From: JBOFOR01 sp051654865
GTDB lineage: Bacteria > Bacillota > Clostridia > Peptostreptococcales > Peptostreptococcaceae
DNA length: 38,754 bases
Assembly: GCA_051654865.1 (NCBI GenBank)
Contig: JBOFYV010000110.1
Span: 1 to 38,754 of the forward strand
Reading direction: 5' to 3'
The position numbers were made by a program, and so were the translations under genes. This document shows, in pieces, positions 31,982 to 38,754 of this stretch. The notes below the pieces were generated by a model, which had not been told where the DNA came from, did not search any database, and was given only the letters and a program-made list of their open reading frames with translations. Position 1 is the first letter of the stretch. Every line of letters begins with the position of its first letter.

Positions 31982-32177
31982 AATGTATAACGGGGGTTAG
32001 GGGTAAAAGTATAAAATTAAATTATTTTATACACTATACTATGTGGATATTGTGGATATTTTCAGACTATTTTAAATAATAAAATTAAAATAAAATACTA
32101 GATGCTAAAAATGGAAATAAAATGTTAAAATATATTATAATTACTAGGTAATATATTTTAATAGGGGGAATGAATAA
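31982..32177 (+). promoter_or_regulatory. Leader/promoter region of the glyoxalase-like gene
   Basis: It holds a G-rich patch (GGGGGTTAGGGG, about 31992-32003), a 9-bp hairpin GTATAAAAT/ATTTTATAC (32009-32017, 32024-32032), a tandem GTGGATATT repeat (about 32043-32060), and an 11-bp inverted repeat (32127-32137, 32149-32159) overlapping a TATAAT at 32136-32141. The last looks like an operator over the gene's promoter. No -35 is obvious. Confidence 0.45.
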
Positions 32178-32549
32178 ATGAAATTTAAATTTTGCCACAA
32201 TAACTTTAATGTATTAAATCTTGAAAAAAGTTTAGAGTTTTATGAGAAATCTTTAGGACTAGTTGAAACAAAAAGAAAAGAATCTGAAGATGGAAGTTTT
32301 ATATTAATTTTTCTAGGAGATGGAGAAACAACACATAATTTAGAATTAACTTGGCTTAGAGATTGGGATAGACCATATAACTTAGGAGACAATGAATTCC
32401 ATCTAGCATTAAGAGTAGATGATTTCGATGCTGCATATAAGTTACATAAGGAAATGGGATGTATATGCTATGAAAATAAAGAAATGGGAATATACTTTAT
32501 ATCAGATCCTGATAATTATTGGATAGAAATATTACCTGCAAATAGATAG
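32178..32549 (+). CDS. gloA: Glyoxalase I-like VOC protein (lactoylglutathione lyase family)
   Basis: 123 residues. All four metal positions of glyoxalase I can be matched: His7 in CHNNFNV, Glu in NLELTW, His in NEFHLALRV and Glu in WIEILP. The clostridial thiol cofactor is unlikely to be glutathione, so the true substrate may be another thiol adduct of a 2-oxoaldehyde. ATG follows AGGGGG. Single-gene unit closed by a terminator. Confidence 0.87.
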   Translation: MKFKFCHNNFNVLNLEKSLEFYEKSLGLVETKRKESEDGSFILIFLGDGETTHNLELTWLRDWDRPYNLGDNEFHLALRVDDFDAAYKLHKEMGCICYENKEMGIYFISDPDNYWIEILPANR

Positions 32550-32555
32550 TAAACT

Positions 32556-32590
32556 AAGACCATTCTTTATTTATAAAGGGTGGCCTTTTT
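32556..32590 (+). terminator. Intrinsic terminator after the glyoxalase-like gene
   Basis: AAGACCATTCTTTA (32556-32569) pairs with TAAAGGGTGGCCTT (32574-32587) through wobbles, followed by T5. Confidence 0.78.
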
Positions 32591-32728
32591 ACATATAAGC
32601 GAAGTGAATTTTTGTTTAGAAGACATTAAAAATATTGAAAAAGATAATAATTAGTATAGAAAGATGCAGATTAAATATATATAATTATAATTTGTACTAA
32701 ATAATAAATTGATAGGAAGGTAATAAAT

Positions 32729-33031
32729 ATGAATAGAAGTATCGTAGTTGTATGTGATAATCATAATTGCGTTGATGTTTTAATATCAGCAGGAAAAGAA
32801 TTAGGTATAGATGTGAAGTGTGAGATACAATCTGGTGTTAATATAGAAAATGAACTTTCTGAAAGTCAAATAAAGGAAGCGAATGCAATCTTATTTGCAG
32901 TTGATTGTGAAATTGAAGAAATTGAGAATATAGAAAGATTTATAGATTGTGAATACTATGAAGTAGAATCTAAATTTGTTTTAAAAGATGCAAAGAATGT
33001 TATAGTAGAGATATTAAGCGATCTGAACTAA
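32729..33031 (+). CDS. Stand-alone PTS IIB (fructose family)-like domain, degenerate P-loop
   Basis: 100 residues, cytosolic. The fold follows fructose-specific EIIB: a first strand ending in Cys9, AGKELGIDVKCEIQSG (compare AKELGYEVKVETQGS), NIENELSESQIKEANAILFAVD (like IENELTAEDIANADVVILAAD), then IERF and a closing helix. Cys9 is at the phosphorylated position, but the loop CPTGxAHT that cradles the phosphate reads CDNHNCVD. No IIA, IIC or fructose gene is near. It may be a regulatory or repurposed IIB. ATG with AGGAAGG upstream. Confidence 0.7.
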   Translation: MNRSIVVVCDNHNCVDVLISAGKELGIDVKCEIQSGVNIENELSESQIKEANAILFAVDCEIEEIENIERFIDCEYYEVESKFVLKDAKNVIVEILSDLN

Positions 33032-33112
33032 ATATAAATCTATAATTAAATATTCATAGTAATCACAATATGTATTCCTCTTGAATAATGTATTTTAGGA
33101 GGGATATATATA

Positions 33113-33337
33113 ATGAGAATAGATAAAAATAGATTTTCAATAGTTTCTAATTTATTTGGCAGTGTTAGAAAAATAATTGCAATATCATTAACTCTTGTAT
33201 TTTGTTACTTGGGTGTTTCAGGAAAAATAAGTGGAGAGCAATTTACTCCTATATTTACTATGGTGATAGGTTATTATTTTGGAAAGTCTACAGCTTTAGA
33301 TGTACCAGGTAAGAATGATGAGAATATAAATAATTAA
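33113..33337 (+). CDS. Small membrane protein, phage-like, function unknown
   Basis: 74 residues. One or two hydrophobic helices (about 18-36 and 45-58) with the stretch SGEQFTPIFTMVIGYYFGKS. I have the impression that FxxIFTMVIGFYFGKSTALD-like sequences occur in phage and prophage small membrane proteins, but I cannot name a family. AGGAGGG supports ATG 33113. A terminator follows, so it is a short separate transcript. Confidence 0.72.
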   Translation: MRIDKNRFSIVSNLFGSVRKIIAISLTLVFCYLGVSGKISGEQFTPIFTMVIGYYFGKSTALDVPGKNDENINN

Positions 33338-33368
33338 AAACGCTACAATTTTATGTAGCGTTTTTTTT
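33336..33368. terminator. Bidirectional intrinsic terminator
   Basis: A-run plus CGCTACA (33341-33347) and TGTAGCG (33354-33360) plus T8, between the small membrane protein gene and the convergent marR-type gene. Confidence 0.92.
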
Positions 33369-33372
33369 ATGG

Positions 33373-33825
33373 CTAATCTTCAGTTCTAATTGATTCTAAA
33401 ACTTCTAATAGCGTAGTAAGAGAAAAATCTAACTTAACAAGTTGATCGTTAGAAACAGTAGAAAGTTTATTTCTAAAAGTAGATTTGAGGTTTTGGAATC
33501 GATCAGAAAGTAAATCATTACCTTTTTGTGTTAAATCTATATTTATTATTCTCCTGTCTTTTTTATCTGGAAATCTCTCAACTAGTTCTTCATCTATTAA
33601 CTTATTAAGCAACTTAGTCATATTGGGCGTAGATATTAAAAGTCTTTTTGCTACATCTGAAATAGGAGATTTTCCACGCTCCTTAAGTATGACCATTATT
33701 TGTAAATGAGAATGTGTTAAATTTTGTTTATTGTCACAACACTGAGGTCTTAGTAACTTTTTTTGAAATAAAGGCATAGCTTTTATAAATTTTTCAATTA
33801 TTAAATCTATATTGTCATCATTCAT
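33373..33825 (-). CDS. MarR family transcriptional regulator
   Basis: 150 residues. Winged helix with LTHSHLQIMVILKERGKSPISDVAKRLLISTPNMTKLLNKLIDEELVERFPDKKDRR (residues 36-92): recognition helix at TPNMTKLLNKL and wing at PDKKDRRIINIDLT. The pair CC at residues 29-30 (PQCCDNK) could be redox- or metal-sensitive, which is speculative. It diverges from the ABC exporter operon, the usual arrangement for a MarR repressor controlling a drug or peptide exporter in response to its substrate. GGAGG lies 12 bases ahead of ATG 33825. Confidence 0.9.
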   Translation of the reverse strand: MNDDNIDLIIEKFIKAMPLFQKKLLRPQCCDNKQNLTHSHLQIMVILKERGKSPISDVAKRLLISTPNMTKLLNKLIDEELVERFPDKKDRRIINIDLTQKGNDLLSDRFQNLKSTFRNKLSTVSNDQLVKLDFSLTTLLEVLESIRTED

Positions 33826-33916
33826 TTATTTATTTTCGCCTCCGATACAATTTTTACTTTATATAATTTATCATTAATTGTCTATATAAAACAAGGTTAA
33901 TAATAGGTTAATATTA

Positions 33917-33977
33917 TTGACATTTAAAGGAAAACTAATATAATTAAAAAGTATAATAGTTAAAAAGTATAACTATT
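33917..33977 (+). promoter_or_regulatory. ABC exporter promoter with likely MarR operator
   Basis: TTGACA (33917-33922), 16 bp, TATAAT (33939-33944). Directly after, AATAGTTA (33955-33962) and TAACTATT (33970-33977) form an 8-bp perfect dyad over the start site. The unit TTAAAAAGTATAA is repeated (33944-33956, 33960-33972), and a diverged third copy follows. Repressor binding here would block initiation. Confidence 0.7.
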
Positions 33978-34093
33978 GAAAAATATAACTACTATTATTA
34001 TATATCAAAAAGATTGAAAAGGTATAAAAATATAATTTTAAAATATTGAAATTATATGTAAATAGGAGATTAAAAGGAGGCAGAGGTTGAGAA

Positions 34094-36313
34094 ATGTTCA
34101 AAATTTTTAAGTATTTAAAACCATTCGTAATATCTATTGTTACGGTATTTGCATTATTAGTTGTGCAGGCAGTATGTGATTTATCACTACCAGATTATAC
34201 TTCTAATATTGTAAATGTAGGAATTCAGCAAGGGGGAATTGAAAATGCTGTTCCTAATGTAATTCGAAAAAGTGAATTTGATAAATTAGTGATATTTATG
34301 ACTGACAAGGAAAAAGATACAGTAAAAGAAAGCTATAATTTATTAGAAAAAAGTAAGTTAAGTAGTAGTGAGTATGATAAAAAGCTAAAACAGTATCCTG
34401 AGTTAAAAAATAATTCACTATATGAATTAAATACGAAAGATCAAGAAATAATAGATAGCCTTAATACTATCTTAAGTAAATCGATAATGAGAGTTGAGAG
34501 TATTGGAATAGCTCAAAAACAAGGAGCGATACCAAACATACCTACCAATATGGATATTTGGGCAGTACTACCTAAATTACCAGAAACTCAATTAAATGAA
34601 ATGAAGAAACAAATTGATGAAAAGTTAAAAGACGTAGATACAAATATAATGACTCAAGCGGCTATACATTATGTAAAGGGTGAATATGAAAAAATAGGAA
34701 TAGATACAGAGAAGTTACAAACTAACTATATATTTAAATCAGGAGCTATAATGTTAGGTATAGCATTAATTAGTATGGTAGCAACGGTAACAGTTGGATT
34801 TTTAGCTGCCAAGATAGCGGCTGGTATGGGGAAGAATCTTCGTAAAGATGTATTTAGAAAAGTAGTAGGTTTCTCGAATGTAGAATTTGATAAATTCTCA
34901 ACAGCATCGTTAATTACTCGTAGCACCAATGATATACAACAAATTCAAATGCTTATGGTGATGTTTGTAAGAATGGTTTTCTATGCACCGATACTAGGAG
35001 CAGGTGGAGTAATAAAGGTATTAGATACAGATACATCTATGGCATGGATAATAGGTATTGCAGTAACTGTTATATTAACATTTGTCAGTATACTATTTGG
35101 ATTAGCAATTCCGAGATTTAAATTAGTTCAGAAATTGGTGGATAAATTAAATCTTGTAACACGTGAATCATTAACAGGGATGTTAGTTATACGTGCATTT
35201 GGTACACAAAATATAGAAGAAGAAAAGTTCGATGAAACTAATGCTTTGCTTAGAAAAACAAATACATTTGTTAACAGGGTAATGGCGATTATGATGCCGA
35301 TTATGATGTTAATTATGAATCTTGTAACTGTATTCATAGTATGGGTAGGTGCAGGGCAGATAGATAAAGGTATAATGCAAGTTGGAGATATGATGGCATT
35401 TATACAGTACTCAATGCAGATAATAATGGCATTTTTAATGATATCAATGTTATCGGTAATATTACCAAGAGCATCAGTATCAGCTACTCGTATTAGTGAA
35501 GTATTAAAGACAGATGTGTCTATAAAAGATAATACAAAAACTAAATCATTTGATAATGATAAAAAAGGATACATAGAATTTAAAAACGTATCATTTAAGT
35601 ATCCGGATGCAGAAGGTGATATATTAAGTAATATTAACTTTGTGGCAAAACCAGGTCAAACTACTGCATTTATAGGAAGTACAGGTAGTGGTAAATCAAC
35701 ATTAATAAATCTAATACCACGTTTCTTTGATGCTACAGAAGGTCAAGTATTAGTAAATGGAGTTGATATAAAAGAGGTAAGCCAATATGAACTTAGAGAG
35801 AATATTGGCTATGTGCCTCAAAAGGGAGTACTATTCTCTGGTACTATAGAAAGTAATATTAAATATGGAGCTGAAAAGATTTCTTTAGATGAAATGGAAA
35901 AGGCAGCAAAAATAGCGCAAGCTAAAGAATTTATAATGAATAAAGAAGAAGGTTATGAATCTTCTATATCTCAAGGTGGAACAAATGTATCAGGAGGTCA
36001 AAAGCAGAGGCTTTCTATTGCAAGAGCAATAGCTAAAAATGCACCGATTTATATATTTGATGATAGTTTTTCAGCGCTAGACTTAAAAACTGATGCAGCT
36101 CTTCGTAAGGAGTTGAAATCTGAAATTAAAGATGCAACAGTTCTTATTGTTGCTCAAAGAATAAGTACTATCATGCAGGCAGAACAAATAATTGTTTTAG
36201 ATGAAGGAAATGTGGTAGGAATTGGTACACACAATGAATTAATGAAAAAATGTGAAGTATATAATCAAATAGCTCTATCTCAGTTATCAAAGGAGGAGTT
36301 AGCACATGAGTAA
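34094..36313 (+). CDS. Heterodimeric ABC exporter subunit with degenerate ATP site
   Basis: 739 residues: TM1, a roughly 165-residue hydrophilic insertion (about 45-212) outside the membrane, TM2-6, then an NBD. Walker A GSTGSGKS (528-535), signature VSGGQ (632-636), Walker B YIFDDSFSALD, in which the catalytic Glu is Asp657. This degenerate site is typical of the first partner of LmrCD/TM287-288-like exporters, giving one active ATP site in the dimer. The large extracytoplasmic insert is shared with a subgroup of clostridial exporters. Downstream partner overlaps by 8 bp. Expected substrates: drugs, peptides or lipids. RBS AAGGAGG lies somewhat upstream of ATG 34094. Confidence 0.92.
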   Translation: MFKIFKYLKPFVISIVTVFALLVVQAVCDLSLPDYTSNIVNVGIQQGGIENAVPNVIRKSEFDKLVIFMTDKEKDTVKESYNLLEKSKLSSSEYDKKLKQYPELKNNSLYELNTKDQEIIDSLNTILSKSIMRVESIGIAQKQGAIPNIPTNMDIWAVLPKLPETQLNEMKKQIDEKLKDVDTNIMTQAAIHYVKGEYEKIGIDTEKLQTNYIFKSGAIMLGIALISMVATVTVGFLAAKIAAGMGKNLRKDVFRKVVGFSNVEFDKFSTASLITRSTNDIQQIQMLMVMFVRMVFYAPILGAGGVIKVLDTDTSMAWIIGIAVTVILTFVSILFGLAIPRFKLVQKLVDKLNLVTRESLTGMLVIRAFGTQNIEEEKFDETNALLRKTNTFVNRVMAIMMPIMMLIMNLVTVFIVWVGAGQIDKGIMQVGDMMAFIQYSMQIIMAFLMISMLSVILPRASVSATRISEVLKTDVSIKDNTKTKSFDNDKKGYIEFKNVSFKYPDAEGDILSNINFVAKPGQTTAFIGSTGSGKSTLINLIPRFFDATEGQVLVNGVDIKEVSQYELRENIGYVPQKGVLFSGTIESNIKYGAEKISLDEMEKAAKIAQAKEFIMNKEEGYESSISQGGTNVSGGQKQRLSIARAIAKNAPIYIFDDSFSALDLKTDAALRKELKSEIKDATVLIVAQRISTIMQAEQIIVLDEGNVVGIGTHNELMKKCEVYNQIALSQLSKEELAHE

Positions 36314-38165
36314 ACAAAATAATCATAAAAGAAAAAAAATGCCTATGGGTGGAGGACCTATGAGTGGAGCAATGTCTACTGAAAAAGCAAAAGACTTCAA
36401 AGGAACAATGAAAAAATTATTCCAACATCTTAAACCTTACACTATAGCAATGTCATTAGTTGTAATATTTGCAGTAGGAAGTGCATCCTTTAATATAGTT
36501 GGTCCTAAAATACTGGGTAATGCAACTACAGAAATATTCAATGGTTTAGTAAATAAAGTTAGTGGTAGTGGTAGTGGGATAGATTTTGATAATATATCAA
36601 AAACATTAACTATGTTAGTTGGTTTATATGTAATAAGTGCAGTATTCTCATTTGTTCAAACCTTTATAACATCAGACATCGCTCAAAAAGTTTCGTATAA
36701 TTTGAGAAAAGAAATATCTCAAAAGATAAATAAATTACCATTAAAATACTTTGATAAAACAACTCACGGTGAAGTTTTATCACGAGTTACTAATGATGTA
36801 GATGCAATTAGTCAAAATTTAAACCAAATATTATCTCAAATGATAACATCAGCAACTACTCTTATAGGAGTTTTAATAATGATGCTATCAATAAGTGTAA
36901 GTATGACAATTGTTAGTTTAATAGTGGTACCTCTATCATTAATATTTATAATGGTAGTAGTTAAGAAATCTCAAAAGTATTATCAAAAACAGCAAGAATA
37001 CTTAGGTCATACTAATGGTCATGTAGAAGAAATATATAGTGGTCATAATATAATGAAGGCATTTAATGGAGAAGAAAAAGCAATAGAAGAATTTGATAAA
37101 CTAAATGAAACATTATATGGAACAGCATGGAAATCTCAATTTTTATCTGGTATGATGATGCCGATAATGACATTTATAGGTAATATAGGATATGTGGTTG
37201 TTGCTATAATGGGAGGATTCTTTACGATAAAGAAAACTATCGAAGTTGGGGATATACTATCATTCATTCAATATACTAGATCATTTATGCAACCAATAAC
37301 TCAAACTGCACAAATTGCTAATGTAATGCAGGCTACAGCAGCAGCTGCAGAAAGAGTTTTTGAGTTTTTAGGTGAAGTAGAGGAAGAAGCTGATACACAA
37401 AGTCCAGTTTCTAGTGAAAATGTTAAAGGTGAAGTTGAATTTAAAAATGTAAACTTTGGATATAATGAAGATAAGATAATAATAAATGATTTCTCTGTAA
37501 AAATTAAACAAGGTCAAAAAATAGCAATAGTAGGACCGACGGGTGCTGGTAAGACAACGATAGTGAAATTGCTTATGAGATTCTATGAATTAAACAGTGG
37601 TAATATACTAATAGATGGCTATGACTCAAAAGGATTTACACGTGATGATTTAAGAAGTATGTTTGGGATGGTATTACAAGATACTTGGCTATTTAATGGA
37701 AGCATAATGGAAAATATACGTTATGGTAAATTAGAGGCAAGTGATGAACAAGTAATAGATGCAGCTAAACATGCACATGCTCATCACTTTATAAAGACAT
37801 TATCAGAAGGGTATAAGACTGAAATAAATGAAGAAGCAAATAATATATCACAAGGTCAAAAACAATTATTAACTATAGCTAGAGCAATACTATCAGATCC
37901 AAAGATTTTAATATTGGATGAAGCTACAAGCTCTGTGGATACACGTACTGAGGTTTTAATTCAACAAGCGATGGAAAATCTTATGGAAGGTAGAACGAGC
38001 TTTATAATTGCTCATAGATTATCTACTATAAGGAATGCAGATTTAATATTAGTAATGAAGGATGGAGATATAGTAGAACAAGGTAATCATGAAGATTTAC
38101 TAGAGGCTAATGGATTCTATGCAGATTTATATAATAGCCAATTCGAAGAAGAAGAAGTTTGTTAA
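36306..38165 (+). CDS. Heterodimeric ABC exporter subunit, catalytic partner
   Basis: 619 residues. A Lys/Gly/Met-rich cytosolic tail (KRKKMPMGGGPMSGAMS, residues 8-24) precedes six TM helices and an NBD: Walker A GPTGAGKT, signature ISQGQKQ (in place of SGGQ), Walker B ILILDEATSS with intact Glu, and the H-loop IIAHRLST. The pairing of a canonical Walker B here with the degenerate one in the upstream gene supports a heterodimer. ATG overlaps the preceding gene and is behind AAAGGAGG. A 155-bp palindrome begins 3 bp after the stop. Confidence 0.92.
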   Translation: MSKQNNHKRKKMPMGGGPMSGAMSTEKAKDFKGTMKKLFQHLKPYTIAMSLVVIFAVGSASFNIVGPKILGNATTEIFNGLVNKVSGSGSGIDFDNISKTLTMLVGLYVISAVFSFVQTFITSDIAQKVSYNLRKEISQKINKLPLKYFDKTTHGEVLSRVTNDVDAISQNLNQILSQMITSATTLIGVLIMMLSISVSMTIVSLIVVPLSLIFIMVVVKKSQKYYQKQQEYLGHTNGHVEEIYSGHNIMKAFNGEEKAIEEFDKLNETLYGTAWKSQFLSGMMMPIMTFIGNIGYVVVAIMGGFFTIKKTIEVGDILSFIQYTRSFMQPITQTAQIANVMQATAAAAERVFEFLGEVEEEADTQSPVSSENVKGEVEFKNVNFGYNEDKIIINDFSVKIKQGQKIAIVGPTGAGKTTIVKLLMRFYELNSGNILIDGYDSKGFTRDDLRSMFGMVLQDTWLFNGSIMENIRYGKLEASDEQVIDAAKHAHAHHFIKTLSEGYKTEINEEANNISQGQKQLLTIARAILSDPKILILDEATSSVDTRTEVLIQQAMENLMEGRTSFIIAHRLSTIRNADLILVMKDGDIVEQGNHEDLLEANGFYADLYNSQFEEEEVC

Positions 38166-38168
38166 TGG

Positions 38169-38323
38169 AATAAGCTTTATATGACATATTGTTACTATAT
38201 ATAGCCCGCGGTATTGTTAATTGTATAAGTTTTCCTCCAGGCTAACGCAATGTCGGTGCAACTCATACAATTAACAATACCGCTCATGAACTATATATAG
38301 TTCAAATGTCATATAAGCTTATT
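38169..38323. repeat. 155-bp imperfect palindromic element (MITE-like or structured RNA)
   Basis: About 61-bp arms (38169-38229 and 38262-38323) surround a 32-nt centre. The outer ends AATAAGCTT..ATATGACAT match, as does CTATATATAG, and the inner 19 bp 38208-38226 pair perfectly with 38265-38283. The arms differ at two bulged patches. The centre (CCTCCAGGCTAACGCAATG and GTCGGTGC) is much GC-richer than its surroundings. No ORF, no transposase, no clear target-site duplication. Confidence 0.75.
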
Positions 38324-38420
38324 TCTATGTAAAGAAGTGGTAGATATAGTAAATCTAGCTTAAAGTTGTAGAGTGATAAATATTAAAAATATAAACATTT
38401 ATAATGATCAAAAGATAAGA

Positions 38421-38466
38421 ATAAGTGGTTGCTAAAATAGTTATTTTAGTAGCCACTTATTTTGTT
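38421..38466 (+). terminator. Intrinsic terminator upstream of the rRNA operon
   Basis: An 18-bp stem (38421-38438 with 38443-38460, two G-U pairs) is followed by a T-rich tail. It probably ends the ABC exporter transcript and insulates the rRNA promoter. Confidence 0.85.
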
Positions 38467-38512
38467 ATTAAAATTAGATTAAATAATAAATAAAAAAATA
38501 TTAAAAAAAGTA

Positions 38513-38541
38513 TTGACGATATTAAAATAAGATGATAAAGT
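38513..38541 (+). promoter_or_regulatory. rRNA operon promoter
   Basis: TTGACG (38513-38518), 17 bp, TAAAGT (38536-38541), downstream of an A-rich tract that could act as an UP element. Start expected near 38550. Confidence 0.65.
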
Positions 38542-38691
38542 ATTACTTGTCCTTAAGAAAAGGGCAGATAGATAAATGAACTTTGAAAATTAAACAGTAG
38601 GTTAATTTATATAACATAATTCTTTATAGAATTAAACACAAACAACCAAGCCAGATATTCAGATAATGATTAGCTGAGCGATGGACAACTT
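38542..38691 (+). promoter_or_regulatory. rRNA leader with boxA-like sequence
   Basis: A TGTCC/GGGCA hairpin right after the promoter is followed by TGAACTTTGAAAATTAAAC (38577-38595), similar to the CTTTGAAAACTAAAC antitermination/processing region of Firmicute rRNA leaders. The remainder likely forms the 16S processing stem with the downstream spacer. Confidence 0.6.

Positions 38692-38754
<63 letters not shown>

Noticed and set aside
27198..33337. A prophage remnant spanning the polymerase and the small membrane protein
   Set aside because: Genes between are host-like (methyltransferase, DUF378, SH3b, glyoxalase), no integrase, att repeats or structural genes are seen.
38169..38323. Ordinary terminator for the ABC exporter operon
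   Set aside because: There is no T-tract after the hairpin and a conventional terminator lies at 38421-38466.

Overview
This window is AT-rich (roughly 70% A+T by eye) chromosomal DNA from a low-GC Firmicute. ATA/AGA-rich codon use, TTGACA/TATAAT promoters, strong AGGAGG-type ribosome sites, many intrinsic terminators, and the clostridial 5' end of a 16S rRNA gene at the right edge point to the class Clostridia, most likely Peptostreptococcaceae (the Clostridioides, Paeniclostridium, Romboutsia and Terrisporobacter group). The family placement is inference.

Layout. 1-3059: class Ib ribonucleotide reductase nrdE (5' end cut off by the window edge) and nrdF. 3061-5894: a flippase-like membrane protein facing an nhaA Na+/H+ antiporter gene whose start appears frameshifted. 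5991-7511: a dicarboxylate/amino-acid:cation symporter behind what reads as a PyrR attenuator. 7688-11330: sulfur amino-acid block: a PatB/MalY C-S lyase, then a SAM-I riboswitch controlling metY and metA (acetyl-CoA type). 11341-13838: an autoregulated BlaI-type repressor and a LysR regulator, convergent with a two-gene chromate transporter. 13968-14882: a purine-family riboswitch with terminator controlling a YczE-type membrane protein. 14931-18867: an alpha/beta hydrolase, a single-domain rhodanese and an orphan cytosolic sensor histidine kinase.

19118-25533 is a six-gene operon: M20 amidohydrolase, BMP-family lipoprotein, a double-NBD ATPase, two permeases and a VOC protein. It looks like a nucleoside-type importer with associated enzymes. 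sstT follows on its own promoter. 27198-28958 encodes an isolated phage-type family B DNA polymerase with proofreading motifs and an unusual motif C, with no other phage genes nearby. It is followed by a METTL25-like methyltransferase, a DUF378 protein and a secreted triple-SH3b protein.

31298-33337 is sparse. It holds a Spo0E-like mini-ORF, a candidate structured RNA, a glyoxalase I-like protein, an orphan PTS IIB-like domain and a small two-helix membrane protein. A MarR repressor then diverges from a heterodimeric ABC exporter (34094-38165) with a palindromic operator over the promoter start. A 155-bp imperfect palindrome of unknown nature, a terminator and the rRNA promoter/leader come before the 16S gene.

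Regulation by RNA is unusually dense: a PyrR attenuator, SAM-I and purine riboswitches, a structured nhaA leader and one unidentified structured RNA. The items most worth following are the lone DNA polymerase B, the PyrR-linked symporter that has lost the carboxylate-binding Arg, the purine riboswitch on a YczE gene, the 31866-31981 RNA and the 155-bp palindrome.
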